A stretch of 64,000 nucleotides of DNA, taken from positions 1 through 64,000 of the forward strand of contig NZ_JANFCZ010000024.1 of the NCBI RefSeq assembly GCF_024391045.1, in the 5' to 3' direction. The stretch's first letter is position 1, and every line of letters starts with the position of its first letter. A program made the translations under genes and the position numbers. The notes under the pieces were generated by a model that saw nothing but the letters and a program-made list of their open reading frames with translations, searched no databases and was not told where the DNA came from. This document shows positions 1-7,720 of the stretch, piece by piece. This DNA is from Pseudarthrobacter sulfonivorans. Lineage in GTDB: Bacteria; Actinomycetota; Actinomycetes; Actinomycetales; Micrococcaceae.

Positions 1-526
1 GTTCATGGCCGTGGACCGGCTCCTGGAAACCGAACAAGCCGCGATCCGCAAAACCGACTCGGCCAAACACCGGTTCTGGAAAATCGCCAACCACGACTCC
101 CGGAACATCGTGGACGAACCCGTCGCGTACCGGCTGATCCCCACCAACGGGATCCAGCTCGCCGCCGGCGACGAGTCCTACGTCTCCAAACGCGCCCAGT
201 TCGCCCGGAATAACCTCTGGGTCACCGCCTACGACCGGACCGAACGCTTCGCCGCCGGCGAATTCCCCAACCAAGCCACCGGCGCCGACGACGGCCTGCA
301 CATCTGGACCCAAAAAGACCGGAACATCGTCGATCAAGACCTCGTCGTCTGGTACACCTTCGGCATGCACCACGTCGTCCGCCTCGAAGACTGGCCCGTC
401 ATGCCCCGCCAAAACATCGGCTTCATGCTCGAACCCCACGGCTTCTTCGACCAAAACCCCACCCTCAACCTCCCCAGCAACATAGAGGCCACCACCAACG
501 GACAATGCTGCAGCACGGACAAGTAA
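1..526 (+). CDS. Copper-containing primary amine oxidase, C-terminal part (5' end outside window)
   Basis: This is the last ~174 residues of a TPQ/copper amine oxidase, which oxidatively deaminates primary amines such as tyramine or phenylethylamine to aldehyde, ammonia and H2O2. The segment LVVWYTFGMHHVVRLEDWPV matches the family's C-terminal block that carries the third copper-ligand histidine, followed by the conserved proline-rich GFMLEPHGFFDQNPTL stretch. The reading frame is open at base 2, so the gene begins upstream of the window; the TPQ tyrosine and the HxH copper pair are not visible here. A strong hairpin follows the stop. Family identity is secure; the substrate is not determined. 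Confidence 0.87.
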   Translation, partial: FMAVDRLLETEQAAIRKTDSAKHRFWKIANHDSRNIVDEPVAYRLIPTNGIQLAAGDESYVSKRAQFARNNLWVTAYDRTERFAAGEFPNQATGADDGLHIWTQKDRNIVDQDLVVWYTFGMHHVVRLEDWPVMPRQNIGFMLEPHGFFDQNPTLNLPSNIEATTNGQCCSTDK

Positions 527-576
527 GGCTCTAAAGCTGACCCGTTAGAGCTGGACAGGGAACACCCCTAACCAGG

Positions 577-617
577 ACGGTCCCCGGCGCTGTGCGAACA
601 GCACCGGGGACCGTCTT
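577..617 (+). terminator. Rho-independent-type terminator after the amine oxidase gene
   Basis: A 17-bp stem (577-593 with 598-614, one G-T type mismatch) closes on a gcga tetraloop and is followed by ctt. It lies 50 bp after the amine oxidase stop and before the next gene. Confidence 0.75.
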
Positions 618-646
618 GCACCCACCCAAAACCCAGTAGTGAGAGC

Positions 647-1303
647 GTGATCCGCGTGTTCAATATCCCCGCCATTACCTGGGCCCTCACGGCCATCCTG
701 CTGCTCTGCGGGAGCTACCACTTCCTGCAAGCCATACGATCCCGCCGGCGCGCGGACAGGATCAACCAGGGCCTTCATGGCCTCATGAACGTCCTGATGG
801 CAGCCATGTTGTGGAACCTCGCGCCGTCGACGATGCTGGCGCAGATCGCGGTGCTCGCCGGCGCGGCGCTGTGGTTCGTCATTCAGGCGATCGCCCGGCC
901 GGAGTTGAAAGCATTCTGCGCAGGCAGCCAAGGCAGGATTAAGTGCATTTACCACAGCCTCAGCATGGCCGGCGCGGCGGTCATGATCGCGATGATGGGC
1001 CTGGCCACCACCGGCCACAGTCCGTCGCACAGCTTGGCCATGCCGAACTCCCACCACGCAATGGCCGCCGCAAACCCCGGCCCGGCGGCAGCCACCCTTG
1101 ACCATGCCCCGGGGCTGGCGTTCCTGCTGACGGTGCTCTTCGGCGCCGCGGCTGCAGTCTTCATGGTGCTTTTAGTGCGTCGCCGCACCACAAAAACCGC
1201 CATCCGCCACGCAACCGCTTCGCGGCTTGCCATCCGTGCCGAGCACGGTCTGGAGGCCCTCGGCGCCGCAGTCATGGCCCTGATGTTCGCCACCATGTCA
1301 TGA
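647..1303 (+). CDS. DUF5134 family integral membrane protein
   Basis: This 218-residue protein has about five or six hydrophobic helices: an N-terminal segment around residues 8-27, a pair near 45-85, one near 104-125 and a C-terminal pair near 160-215. The Met- and His-rich middle (TGHSPSHSLAMPNSHHAM) and the RINQGLHGLMNVLMAAMLWN block are typical of actinobacterial DUF5134 proteins, whose function is unknown. Translation starts at GTG 647. The His/Met-rich loop could bind copper, which would fit the neighbouring copper enzyme, but that is inference. It stands alone between two hairpins. Confidence 0.7.
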   Translation: MIRVFNIPAITWALTAILLLCGSYHFLQAIRSRRRADRINQGLHGLMNVLMAAMLWNLAPSTMLAQIAVLAGAALWFVIQAIARPELKAFCAGSQGRIKCIYHSLSMAGAAVMIAMMGLATTGHSPSHSLAMPNSHHAMAAANPGPAAATLDHAPGLAFLLTVLFGAAAAVFMVLLVRRRTTKTAIRHATASRLAIRAEHGLEALGAAVMALMFATMS

Positions 1304-1463
1304 CGGCTGCGATTGAGCGGCTGCCGCCATTGCCGGGCGCCGTGGGCACCCCGCCGCCCGGCGCGCCACCCTCCCTTACAGAACAGACTTGCGACTCAAC
1401 CCTGGAGGGCGGGGAGTGCTTCTTCTGCACCGGCCCGGAGACAGACTGAGCGCAGCAAACCCG

Positions 1464-1496
1464 GGGCCTTCCGTTGTGTCACGCGGAAGGCCCCGT
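1464..1496. terminator. Intergenic hairpin between convergent genes
   Basis: An 11-bp perfect stem (1464-1474 with 1486-1496) lies between the convergent DUF5134 and TetR genes. A second short hairpin (cgggca 1525-1530 with tgcccg 1541-1546) sits at the TetR stop. The motif tgccacttaag occurs twice between them. There is no T-run, so efficiency is uncertain. Confidence 0.5.
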
Positions 1497-1547
1497 GCCA
1501 CTTAAGAGGCTTGTGCCACTTAAGCGGGCAGGACAAAAGGTGCCCGT

Positions 1548-2135
1548 TTAGACGCCGGCCTTGATGAGGAGCGCGTCAATCATCATAAAGAACTGGGAGC
1601 GGTGATCCGCAGCTTTCGGGTCGGTCATGTATTGGATGGCCGCGCCGTCGTAGATCATCAGGAAGAGCCGAACCATCGTGGGGAAGTCAATGAGGCTCTG
1701 ATCACCGTTGCTTTGGGCGGCGGTGGCGAATATGGTTCCCAACTCCACTTCATAGGCCGGGTATATTTTGGCGGCCAGCGGACTGACCGCGGCATTCCGC
1801 GTTGCCCAGAGAATGAGTTCGATCTCCGAAAGTATGCTTGCGGGTTCTTCTTCGAGTGCACGCCAATAACCTTCGCCCACCTGTTCAACGGCTTTACGAA
1901 GTCCCAGGTGCACCGGCACACCACTGGAAAAGCGGCTCAGGTTCCTGAACCACGCCTCTGCGGCCGCATCCATGAGTTCCTCTTTATTGCTAAAGCAATA
2001 ATGGGCGGTGGCCAGCGGCGCATTTGCCTCCTTGGCAATAGCCCTAATGGTTACCGACTGAACACCCTCACGGCGCATAAGTTCGACAGTCGCCGCAATC
2101 AGCTGTTCTTTTCGTTCTTCCGCAGATACCCGCAT
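1548..2135 (-). CDS. TetR family transcriptional regulator
   Basis: This 195-residue protein has a TetR helix-turn-helix at about residues 8-55 (MRREGVQSVTIRAIAKEANA, then a YCFSNKEELMDAA recognition-helix block) and an all-helical ligand domain after it. It is divergent from two cupin genes, with 229 bp between the starts holding a good promoter and a dyad, so it probably represses the cupin pair and perhaps itself. The inducer cannot be read from the sequence; nearby amine oxidase and choline carrier genes make an amine or quaternary ammonium compound plausible. Confidence 0.85.
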   Translation of the reverse strand: MRVSAEERKEQLIAATVELMRREGVQSVTIRAIAKEANAPLATAHYCFSNKEELMDAAAEAWFRNLSRFSSGVPVHLGLRKAVEQVGEGYWRALEEEPASILSEIELILWATRNAAVSPLAAKIYPAYEVELGTIFATAAQSNGDQSLIDFPTMVRLFLMIYDGAAIQYMTDPKAADHRSQFFMMIDALLIKAGV

Positions 2136-2233
2136 GGCCCACTCTCCAGTCTCCCGTTTTGGCCCGCCAGGGACACTTCCTTAAAGACTATTGCCTGGCC
2201 GCAAGAAAGGGTCAATATTTGCGTCTGGAACGA

Positions 2234-2261
2234 TTGACTTGAACGCACGTCCATGTAAAGT
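2234..2261 (+). promoter_or_regulatory. Predicted sigma70-type promoter for the cupin pair
   Basis: TTGACT at 2234-2239 and TAAAGT at 2256-2261 are spaced by 16 bp, about 100 bp upstream of the first cupin start and in the right orientation. Confidence 0.5.
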
Positions 2262-2280
2262 AAAGACATCACAGTGACCT

Positions 2281-2297
2281 GCATCACGCATGATGCG
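2281..2297. promoter_or_regulatory. Candidate TetR operator (dyad)
   Basis: gcatca-cgca-tgatgc (2281-2296) overlaps the perfect 11-mer palindrome cgcatgatgcg (2287-2297). It lies about 20 bp downstream of the predicted -10 box, between the divergent TetR gene and the cupin genes. A role for the TetR protein is inferred from position. Confidence 0.4.
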
Positions 2298-2364
2298 AAG
2301 TCGCTCGTATTCATCACAGCATGCCGCCATGCAGACTCCCCCACTGAAGAAATGGTCATAGACA

Positions 2365-2775
2365 ATGGTCACTACCACCCCTCAGCCCCCGACGTTGACG
2401 ACGGGGGAACCGATAGATTTCTGGCCGGCGCAATCCCTGGCGCCCATGAAGGACCACTGGCAGGGCCTGCGCTGCAGGTTCATTAACTCCGCCCCGGAAG
2501 GCCCGTGGGATGACTTCATCCTCTCGGAATGGGAGTTGGATGCCTGCGCATGGGAAGATTTCCACCCCCACACCGAGACGAATTTCGTCCTGGAAGGCGA
2601 ACTTCATATCGAGAGTGAAGGCGAAACTGTCGTCCTCAGACCCGGCGATTCGGCACGGGTAAATCCAGGACGCAAGGGCAGATACTGGGCGCCCGTCTAC
2701 GCACGGATGGTCACCATTTACGGCCCCAACCCCGCCGGCCTGGAATCACATTCCTTCCGATACTTCGAAGTCTGA
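2365..2775 (+). CDS. Cupin-domain protein
   Basis: This 136-residue protein is a single cupin: the first motif is around FHPHTETNFVLEGELHIE and the second around LRPGDSARVNPGRKG. The first has the typical metal-ligand histidines and glutamate (H-x-H-x(n)-E), so a bound metal is likely. The ATG at 2365 follows a weak A/G-rich ribosome site. It forms a pair with a second cupin gene 113 bp downstream, both likely under the divergent TetR gene. Such cupins act as small-molecule binders or simple isomerases/decarboxylases; the substrate cannot be named. Confidence 0.75.
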   Translation: MVTTTPQPPTLTTGEPIDFWPAQSLAPMKDHWQGLRCRFINSAPEGPWDDFILSEWELDACAWEDFHPHTETNFVLEGELHIESEGETVVLRPGDSARVNPGRKGRYWAPVYARMVTIYGPNPAGLESHSFRYFEV

Positions 2776-2888
2776 ACCCAAGCCAACGCTCCAGGGCCGA
2801 ATGAGAAAGCTATTTCCTGGCAAGCGGGTAAATACAACCAAAACAAAATCGGGAAAGCGCTCGATAGCAGCCACGAAAGGCAAAACAA

Positions 2889-3251
2889 ATGGCACAACAT
2901 ACAGCTTCAATCTCCGCAACCCTCATTCGCGATGCAAAGAATGTTACGGAGCTGGACGATTGGGGCCCCTGCCCCGAAGCCACCGGACACCAGATGGACA
3001 CCCGTGGAGCCTACCTTTGGCAGGACGGGAAGGGAGCCGAGTCCGGCATTTGGGAGTGCACAGCCGGACCGTCCCGCTGGGTTCTGGAGACCAACGAATT
3101 CGTCCATGTCATTTCGGGTTCCATGACCATAACGGCCGACGACGGCGAAGCGCAGTTCGTGGGGCCCGGCGACACGGTCTTCCTCCCGCGGGGCTGGAGC
3201 GGCAACTGGGAGCTTCACGAGACACTCCGCAAGCTCTACGTGATCTTCTGA
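2889..3251 (+). CDS. Cupin-domain protein (DUF861 / cupin_3 type)
   Basis: This 120-residue protein has the cupin_3 signature: SGIWECTAGPSRWVLETNEF, then VISGSMTITADDGEAQFVGPGD and the end block GWSGNWELHETLRKLYVIF. That ending is typical of DUF861 proteins related to the (S)-ureidoglycine aminohydrolase fold, often found in amino-acid or amine catabolic operons. It follows the first cupin on the same strand and is closed by a strong terminator, so the two probably form one transcript. The exact reaction is unknown. Confidence 0.78.
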   Translation: MAQHTASISATLIRDAKNVTELDDWGPCPEATGHQMDTRGAYLWQDGKGAESGIWECTAGPSRWVLETNEFVHVISGSMTITADDGEAQFVGPGDTVFLPRGWSGNWELHETLRKLYVIF

Positions 3252-3325
3252 CCACCGCACAGGGGCCCCGCTGGAACAACCGGTCCGCACAGGCGGCAGC
3301 CAGGGCTCCCTCCAGTGCAGCTTTC

Positions 3326-3375
3326 ACCAAACAGTGCCCAGAGGCCGAATCGGCCGCTGGGCACTGTTTGGTTTA
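3326..3375. terminator. Strong terminator after the cupin pair
   Basis: A 16-bp perfect stem (3326-3341 with 3357-3372) encloses an inner ggccg/cggcc stem and is followed by ttta. The outer arm ends in aaac/gttt, so it can act in both directions. Confidence 0.8.
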
Positions 3376-3569
3376 ATGGTCCGTAGCTGTCGGACCTATG
3401 ACGGAGGCCTCAGCGACCCCGGATCCACGAAGGCAATCGTGCCGAGAAGGGTGATGTTATAGCTGAGCTTCAGGATCCACGCATCGCTGTTGCCTTCCAA
3501 GCCTGCCCGCACGGCCACAGTCGCGGCAGGAAGTCACGGCTGGAAGTCACCAACGGGGTGAACCAGACA
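3376..3569. other. Intergenic spacer without a confident gene
   Basis: Together with the flanking hairpins this spans the 440-bp gap between the cupins and the choline carrier. I see no confident gene. On the minus strand a 40-codon frame from GTG at 3518 to a stop at 3396 has a protein-like composition (see findings) but no ribosome site and no recognised family. Confidence 0.4.
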
Positions 3570-3628
3570 TGGATATGGAAAGGACATGGTGGCAACTTAG
3601 TCGCCCACCATGTCCGTTTCCGTATCCA
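3570..3628. terminator. Long hairpin terminator downstream of the BCCT carrier
   Basis: Arms 3570-3592 and 3605-3628 pair over about 22 bp with one mismatch and one bulged base. It lies 67 bp past the stop of the minus-strand carrier gene and between convergent transcripts. Confidence 0.75.
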
Positions 3629-3694
3629 CTGTCACTCCTTGCCGCGGCGGCCAACCTGCCGCCGTCTCCCAAAGAGCCGGTCCGTAGACTCCCC

Positions 3695-5833
3695 CTAAGT
3701 GAGGCTGCCCGTGGCCGGCGGTGCCGGCGGGGTGAGGAGGGTGGGGTGGTCGTACTGGCTCGAGTAGGCGAGGAAGCCCAGGTGGTCCTCGTACCGGTGC
3801 AGCACGTCCTCCATGACCTGCTGCTGTGTCACGCCCATCAGGTCATAGCCCTCGGAACCGGTCTGCGCGAAGACCTCCACCCGGTAGTAGACATCGGTTT
3901 CCCGGTTCTGATGCCGGCCAAACTTCGGCACTGGGGCCTGGACGGCCTGGACCTGATAGTGGAAGTCGCGGTGGTCGGGGATCGTGACCACCAGAACAAG
4001 ACTGGAGACACCCGTGTGTTCGTTCGGGAGGGTGTGCAGGGTTGCCTCGTGGCCCTGCTTCGTGAATTCCTTGAGGGCTTCGGCCAGCGCCGGTTGCGCT
4101 GTGGCTTCGATAAACGCCGCCGCCTCGTTCTTGGACGGGTAAGAGCGTACGCGGGCCAGCCGCTGGCCCCAGGTGCGGTCCTCCGTGTGACCGCCGTGCA
4201 CCGCGAGCGACTGCCGCCGCAGCACGCGGCCCGCACGTTCGGCCCGTTCCATCCGCAGCGCTTTGGTGAACGAGGCCATCACCAGCCAGGCGATGATCGT
4301 CACCGGCAGACCGAAGATCAGGGTGGCGTACTCCATGGTGGTCACTCCGCCGGCCACCAGCATCGCGATGGTCAGCAGGGCAGTAACCAAGGCCCAAAAG
4401 ATCCGTAGCCACTTGGCGCCGTCCTGGGTGGAATTGGTGATATTCGAGGAGAAGTTGGACATCATCATGGCGCCGGAGTTGGCGCTGGTGAGGTAGAACA
4501 GCATGCCGGACAGCGTGCCCAGGCCGATGAGGAGGGGCGCTCCCGGGAACATCCCCAGCAGCGCGTACCAGCCCTCTTGCGGGTTGGTGATGGCCAGCTC
4601 CGCGAATGCCGTATTCCCGGCCAAAACCTCATGCAGGGCGCTGTTGCCGAAGATACTCACTACAAGGAAGTCGCATAGCACCGGGAAGGTGATGGCGGCG
4701 ATGACGAATTCCCGCAGCGTACGTCCACGCGAGATGCGGGCAAGGAAGAGGCCCACGAACGGGCCCCAGGCCAGCCAGAACGCCCAGAAGAACAAGGTCC
4801 AGCCGCCCATCCACTCCGAGCCGCCGTCCTGGTACGCGAAGGTCTGCAGGGTACGTTCGGGCAGGGTGAAGATGAATCGACCGATGTTTTCCACCAGGGA
4901 GTTGAGCAGGAACGAGGTCTGTCCGGTCACCAGCATGTACAGCAGCAGGGCCGCTGCGCTCCAGATGTTCAGCTCCGCGACCCAGCGGATCGCCTTGTCC
5001 ACCCCGGAAGTGCAGGCCGCGATGGTCAGTACGACGGCGACAATCACCAACGCGATCTGCAGCGCCAGCCCCTCTTCGAGACCGAACATGATGGAGAAAC
5101 CGACGTTCAGCAGCACCACGCCGATCCCCATGGCCGTGGCCACCCCAAAAACGGTGCCCACCAGGGTGATGATGTCGATCGCGTCGCCAATGCCGCCCTT
5201 GACGCGTTTGCCGAGCAGCGGATACAAGGCGGCCCGGATGGACAGCGGAGTGCCCCAACGGTAGGCGAAATACCCCATGGCCATGCCCAGGAGCGCATAC
5301 ATCGCCCAGCCGGCGATACCGTAGTGGAACATGGTCCATACCACGGCCTCGTGGGCCGCCTCGGCCGTCTGGCCTGCGCCCTCCGGCGGATTCATGTACT
5401 GCGTAATGGGTTCGGTCACGGAGTAGAAGAGCATGTCGATGCCCACACCGGCCGCGAACAGGTACGCCACCCAGGTGAATAGCTTGTACTGCGGCCGGGA
5501 GTGGTCCGGGCCCATCCGGACCGAGCCCACCTTGGACAGCGCCACCCACAACACAAACCCGATGACGACGGTGACAGTCAGCACGTAGAACCAGCCCAGG
5601 TTCTCCGCGATCCATGACACCACCGTCTTCATGGTGGACTGGGCGCCGGCAGGCATCAGCATCGCCCAGATAGAGAAAGCAATAATAATGACTGACCCGA
5701 TGATGAAGACCCGCCAGTTGACCTTCGGCGCGCGCTCCTTGGTGAGTTCGGCGGGCGCCGTGTCAGGTTCTTTTTCGATGATCGTACTCAAGTCCAGCTC
5801 CAATTCTTGGTCTCTGCTGCGTGAACGCAGCAC
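3695..5833 (-). CDS. betT: BCCT family choline transporter, BetT type
   Basis: This 712-residue carrier has the 12-helix BCCT core at roughly residues 40-540, followed by a ~170-residue cytoplasmic C-terminal domain as in BetT of E. coli (677 aa). The TM3 segment reads AAGVGIDMLFYSVTEPITQY. An Asp (about residue 133) replaces the glycine seen in sodium-coupled BetP, as in proton-coupled choline carriers. The substrate-binding helix WTLFFWAFWLAWGPFVG holds the conserved tryptophans. It likely imports choline or betaine for osmoprotection or catabolism. The start is either GTG 5833 or TTG 5791, which has GGAG six bases upstream. The next gene beyond the 600-bp leader is also on the minus strand. 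Confidence 0.87.
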   Translation of the reverse strand: MLRSRSRDQELELDLSTIIEKEPDTAPAELTKERAPKVNWRVFIIGSVIIIAFSIWAMLMPAGAQSTMKTVVSWIAENLGWFYVLTVTVVIGFVLWVALSKVGSVRMGPDHSRPQYKLFTWVAYLFAAGVGIDMLFYSVTEPITQYMNPPEGAGQTAEAAHEAVVWTMFHYGIAGWAMYALLGMAMGYFAYRWGTPLSIRAALYPLLGKRVKGGIGDAIDIITLVGTVFGVATAMGIGVVLLNVGFSIMFGLEEGLALQIALVIVAVVLTIAACTSGVDKAIRWVAELNIWSAAALLLYMLVTGQTSFLLNSLVENIGRFIFTLPERTLQTFAYQDGGSEWMGGWTLFFWAFWLAWGPFVGLFLARISRGRTLREFVIAAITFPVLCDFLVVSIFGNSALHEVLAGNTAFAELAITNPQEGWYALLGMFPGAPLLIGLGTLSGMLFYLTSANSGAMMMSNFSSNITNSTQDGAKWLRIFWALVTALLTIAMLVAGGVTTMEYATLIFGLPVTIIAWLVMASFTKALRMERAERAGRVLRRQSLAVHGGHTEDRTWGQRLARVRSYPSKNEAAAFIEATAQPALAEALKEFTKQGHEATLHTLPNEHTGVSSLVLVVTIPDHRDFHYQVQAVQAPVPKFGRHQNRETDVYYRVEVFAQTGSEGYDLMGVTQQQVMEDVLHRYEDHLGFLAYSSQYDHPTLLTPPAPPATGSLT

Positions 5834-6370
5834 ATCGTGATGGTGTTCTCGGCCTTTTGCTGGTAGATCAGGTGGAAATCCGATGCAGAGGGTGCCGCTC
5901 GAACTCCTGACAGGGAGCAGCGGCCCGCAGAGGTGCCCTCAGGGCACAGGTCAGGGACATTTCTCCTGCTTTTTTGAGGGTCTCCAACAGTGAAGTCCGG
6001 CCGGAGCTCTGTATCTGATGCCGCTGCGAGCAGTTCATCGCGAACGGTTCACGGACGTCGAGCCCGGCAGCCAAAGGCTTCTGGAATGCGGCAGGCCTTT
6101 CGGCCAGCCAGGATTGCGGGCCTGTCTGAGGAATATGTCCTGAGCGCAGGCAGGCCCCGGACGCAAGGGTGAATATCAAGCTTCTGAGTCGTGAGCTTTT
6201 CCGTCAGAACCTTCTGGAAATCGCCACGGTCATTTCATCCGGCCGGGACCGGTACCGCCTTCGACCCGCAGGACGGAGTTGGTGTGTTGAGAGGGAATGC
6301 GGGCCTCGGGGGAAGGGTGATTATGTACCCGCGCCCTTCCCTGGAGGACCACACGGTTGCTGCCGGAGCC
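5834..6370 (-). other. Long leader / intergenic region upstream of the choline carrier
   Basis: No gene is recognised in this ~540-bp stretch. Read on the minus strand toward the carrier it holds two hairpins: a perfect 7-bp stem with a 1-nt loop (5933-5947), and gccgct/agcggc (5894-5899 with 5919-5924) enclosing ctcc/ggag. This may be an untranslated leader, but it does not match a riboswitch consensus that I know. Confidence 0.35.
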
Positions 6371-6434
6371 GGGGAGGCTGTGGACCACCGAACGGTCCAC
6401 AGCCTCCCCGCAGGCGCGGTGCGCCTGCGGGGAG
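6371..6434 (-). terminator. Two overlapping, mutually exclusive hairpins after the EutQ-like cupin
   Basis: Stem 1 pairs 6371-6386 with 6394-6409 (16 bp perfect); stem 2 pairs 6404-6417 with 6421-6434 (14 bp perfect). Bases 6404-6409 belong to both, so only one can form fully. They begin 7 bp after the stop of the minus-strand cupin gene. Confidence 0.7.
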
Positions 6435-6440
6435 TCCGCC

Positions 6441-6821
6441 TTACGGGTTGAAGGTGCGGTCGCCGGCGAAGAACCCCAGGCCGTATTCCGGGGTTTCGAA
6501 CTTGACCGTGGTGCCCTTGGGGAAGAACAGCACGTCGCGTTCCTTGGCGTGCGTGACCTCACCGGTGGTCTGGTCCGTGAGGATGAACTCGCCCTTGATG
6601 ACAACCTTCATTTCGTCGTAGGTGTAGGTGTACACCAGCGGCTCGGAGGCCTTCAGCTCGAAGAAGCCGGCGCACATGACCGAACCTTCGGGGTTGTGGA
6701 GGGAGTCGCCGATCGCGGCGATCGTTCCGGGCTCGTCCATCGACGGCAGGCCGATGAAGCCGTTCTCCACTTTGTGGATGGCGCCGGCCTTGCTCAGGGT
6801 TCCTACGAGAGTGGTTTCCAT
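6441..6821 (-). CDS. EutQ-like cupin protein
   Basis: This 126-residue cupin resembles the ethanolamine-utilisation EutQ-like cupins: residues 40-125 hold VMCAGFFELKASEPLVYTYT, the DEMKVVIKGEFILTDQTTG strand pair and the VLFFPKGTTVKFETPEYGLG motif. EutQ-type cupins lack the full histidine metal triad and their role is poorly defined. The ATG at 6821 has AGGAG nine bases upstream. A TetR gene lies directly upstream on the same strand, with a 26-bp dyad between the two genes, so this cupin is the likely regulated target. The choline carrier downstream on the same strand fits an amino-alcohol theme. Confidence 0.75.
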   Translation of the reverse strand: METTLVGTLSKAGAIHKVENGFIGLPSMDEPGTIAAIGDSLHNPEGSVMCAGFFELKASEPLVYTYTYDEMKVVIKGEFILTDQTTGEVTHAKERDVLFFPKGTTVKFETPEYGLGFFAGDRTFNP

Positions 6822-7035
6822 GATGACTCCTATAAATAGTGGGAAAGAAAGGTCAGAGCTGGTCTTCGTTGTCAGAACTGGTCGATCTTTGATGCAGGTA
6901 GGACGCGACTGCGTTCAGGTTGGAACCCCATGGGGCTCCCGAGGGATCGCCTGCTTGCCTGAAGCCTTACCCGGCAGCACTCCACCTTGAGTCCCGCCGG
7001 TGTGACGTCAATCACGCTTGTTCGTCTCCAAAACT

Positions 7036-7061
7036 TTGACATGAACAGCTGTTCAAGTCAA
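7036..7061 (-). promoter_or_regulatory. TetR-type operator overlapping a minus-strand promoter
   Basis: A 26-bp palindrome with a single mismatched pair: outer arms ttgac/gtcaa and the perfect 14-mer core tgaacagctgttca (7042-7055). On the minus strand the arm supplies a TTGACT -35 (7056-7061), and 17 bp further CAAAGT (7033-7038) can serve as -10, so a bound repressor would cover the promoter of the EutQ-like cupin. Confidence 0.65.
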
Positions 7062-7077
7062 TGGTTCAAGAGGAAGA

Positions 7078-7674
7078 TTAATTGGCGTGGGGACGGTGGT
7101 CTGCGATCAGCCCGGCGGCCATCCGCCGGGCCCGGCGGGCGGCCAGCTTGTCACCTTCGGCAGCGGCGATGATGGAGCCCTTCATAAGGATGTGCCACGA
7201 GAGGGCGAATGCCTCGGAGTCTTCCAGCTCAGCCTCATCGGCCAGGATACGAACCTGCTGGCGGATGCGGGCCAGGTATTCGATGCTCGCCTTACCCAAA
7301 GGATGCGCAGCCCCCATTTCCAGCAGCACTTTCACGAAGGAGCAGGCTTCGAAATCATCATCCTGGAACCACTCGTCGTAGACATCGAAGATGGCAAGCA
7401 GCTGGTCCTCAGGGTTCTGTGCCCTTCTCCTGGCCTCCGGGACCACCGATCCCATCATCCACAGCTCGTCGCGCCGCTTCAGGAAAGCCAGCACCAGATC
7501 GTCCTTCGACGGGAAATGCCGATAGAAGGTTGCCTTGGCTACCCCGGAGGCGCGGATCAGCTCATCGACCCCCACATCGCGGATCCCCCGGCGCGAAAAC
7601 AATCCGTAGGCGGCAACCACAATACGGGTGTGGACATCATCAGGAGCTTCAAGGTCGTCTGCGAGTGTCCTCAT
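7078..7674 (-). CDS. TetR family transcriptional regulator
   Basis: This 198-residue regulator has an N-terminal TetR DNA-binding domain at about residues 15-62 (GLFSRRGIRDVGVDELIRAS followed by GVAKATFYRHFPSKDDLVLA, the classic recognition helix) and a helical ligand domain. It lies upstream of the EutQ-like cupin on the same strand. The 26-bp dyad sits 17 bp beyond its stop and 215 bp before the cupin start, so the cupin rather than itself is the obvious target. The ligand is unknown. Confidence 0.87.
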   Translation of the reverse strand: MRTLADDLEAPDDVHTRIVVAAYGLFSRRGIRDVGVDELIRASGVAKATFYRHFPSKDDLVLAFLKRRDELWMMGSVVPEARRRAQNPEDQLLAIFDVYDEWFQDDDFEACSFVKVLLEMGAAHPLGKASIEYLARIRQQVRILADEAELEDSEAFALSWHILMKGSIIAAAEGDKLAARRARRMAAGLIADHRPHAN

Positions 7675-7720
7675 GCCAGCGAATTCTACCTTCGCCGCCC
7701 GGGGATTCGGCCTTGCCGAG

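Noticed and set aside
1313-1564. 83-codon plus-strand frame after the DUF5134 gene
   Set aside because: Crosses an intergenic hairpin, is Arg/Pro-rich and has no ribosome site or family resemblance.
5880-5990. Possible glycine riboswitch upstream of the choline carrier
   Set aside because: Fragments resemble the aptamer superficially, but the conserved GGAGAG, CCGAAGGAGCAA-type and ACTCTCAGG blocks are not present in order.
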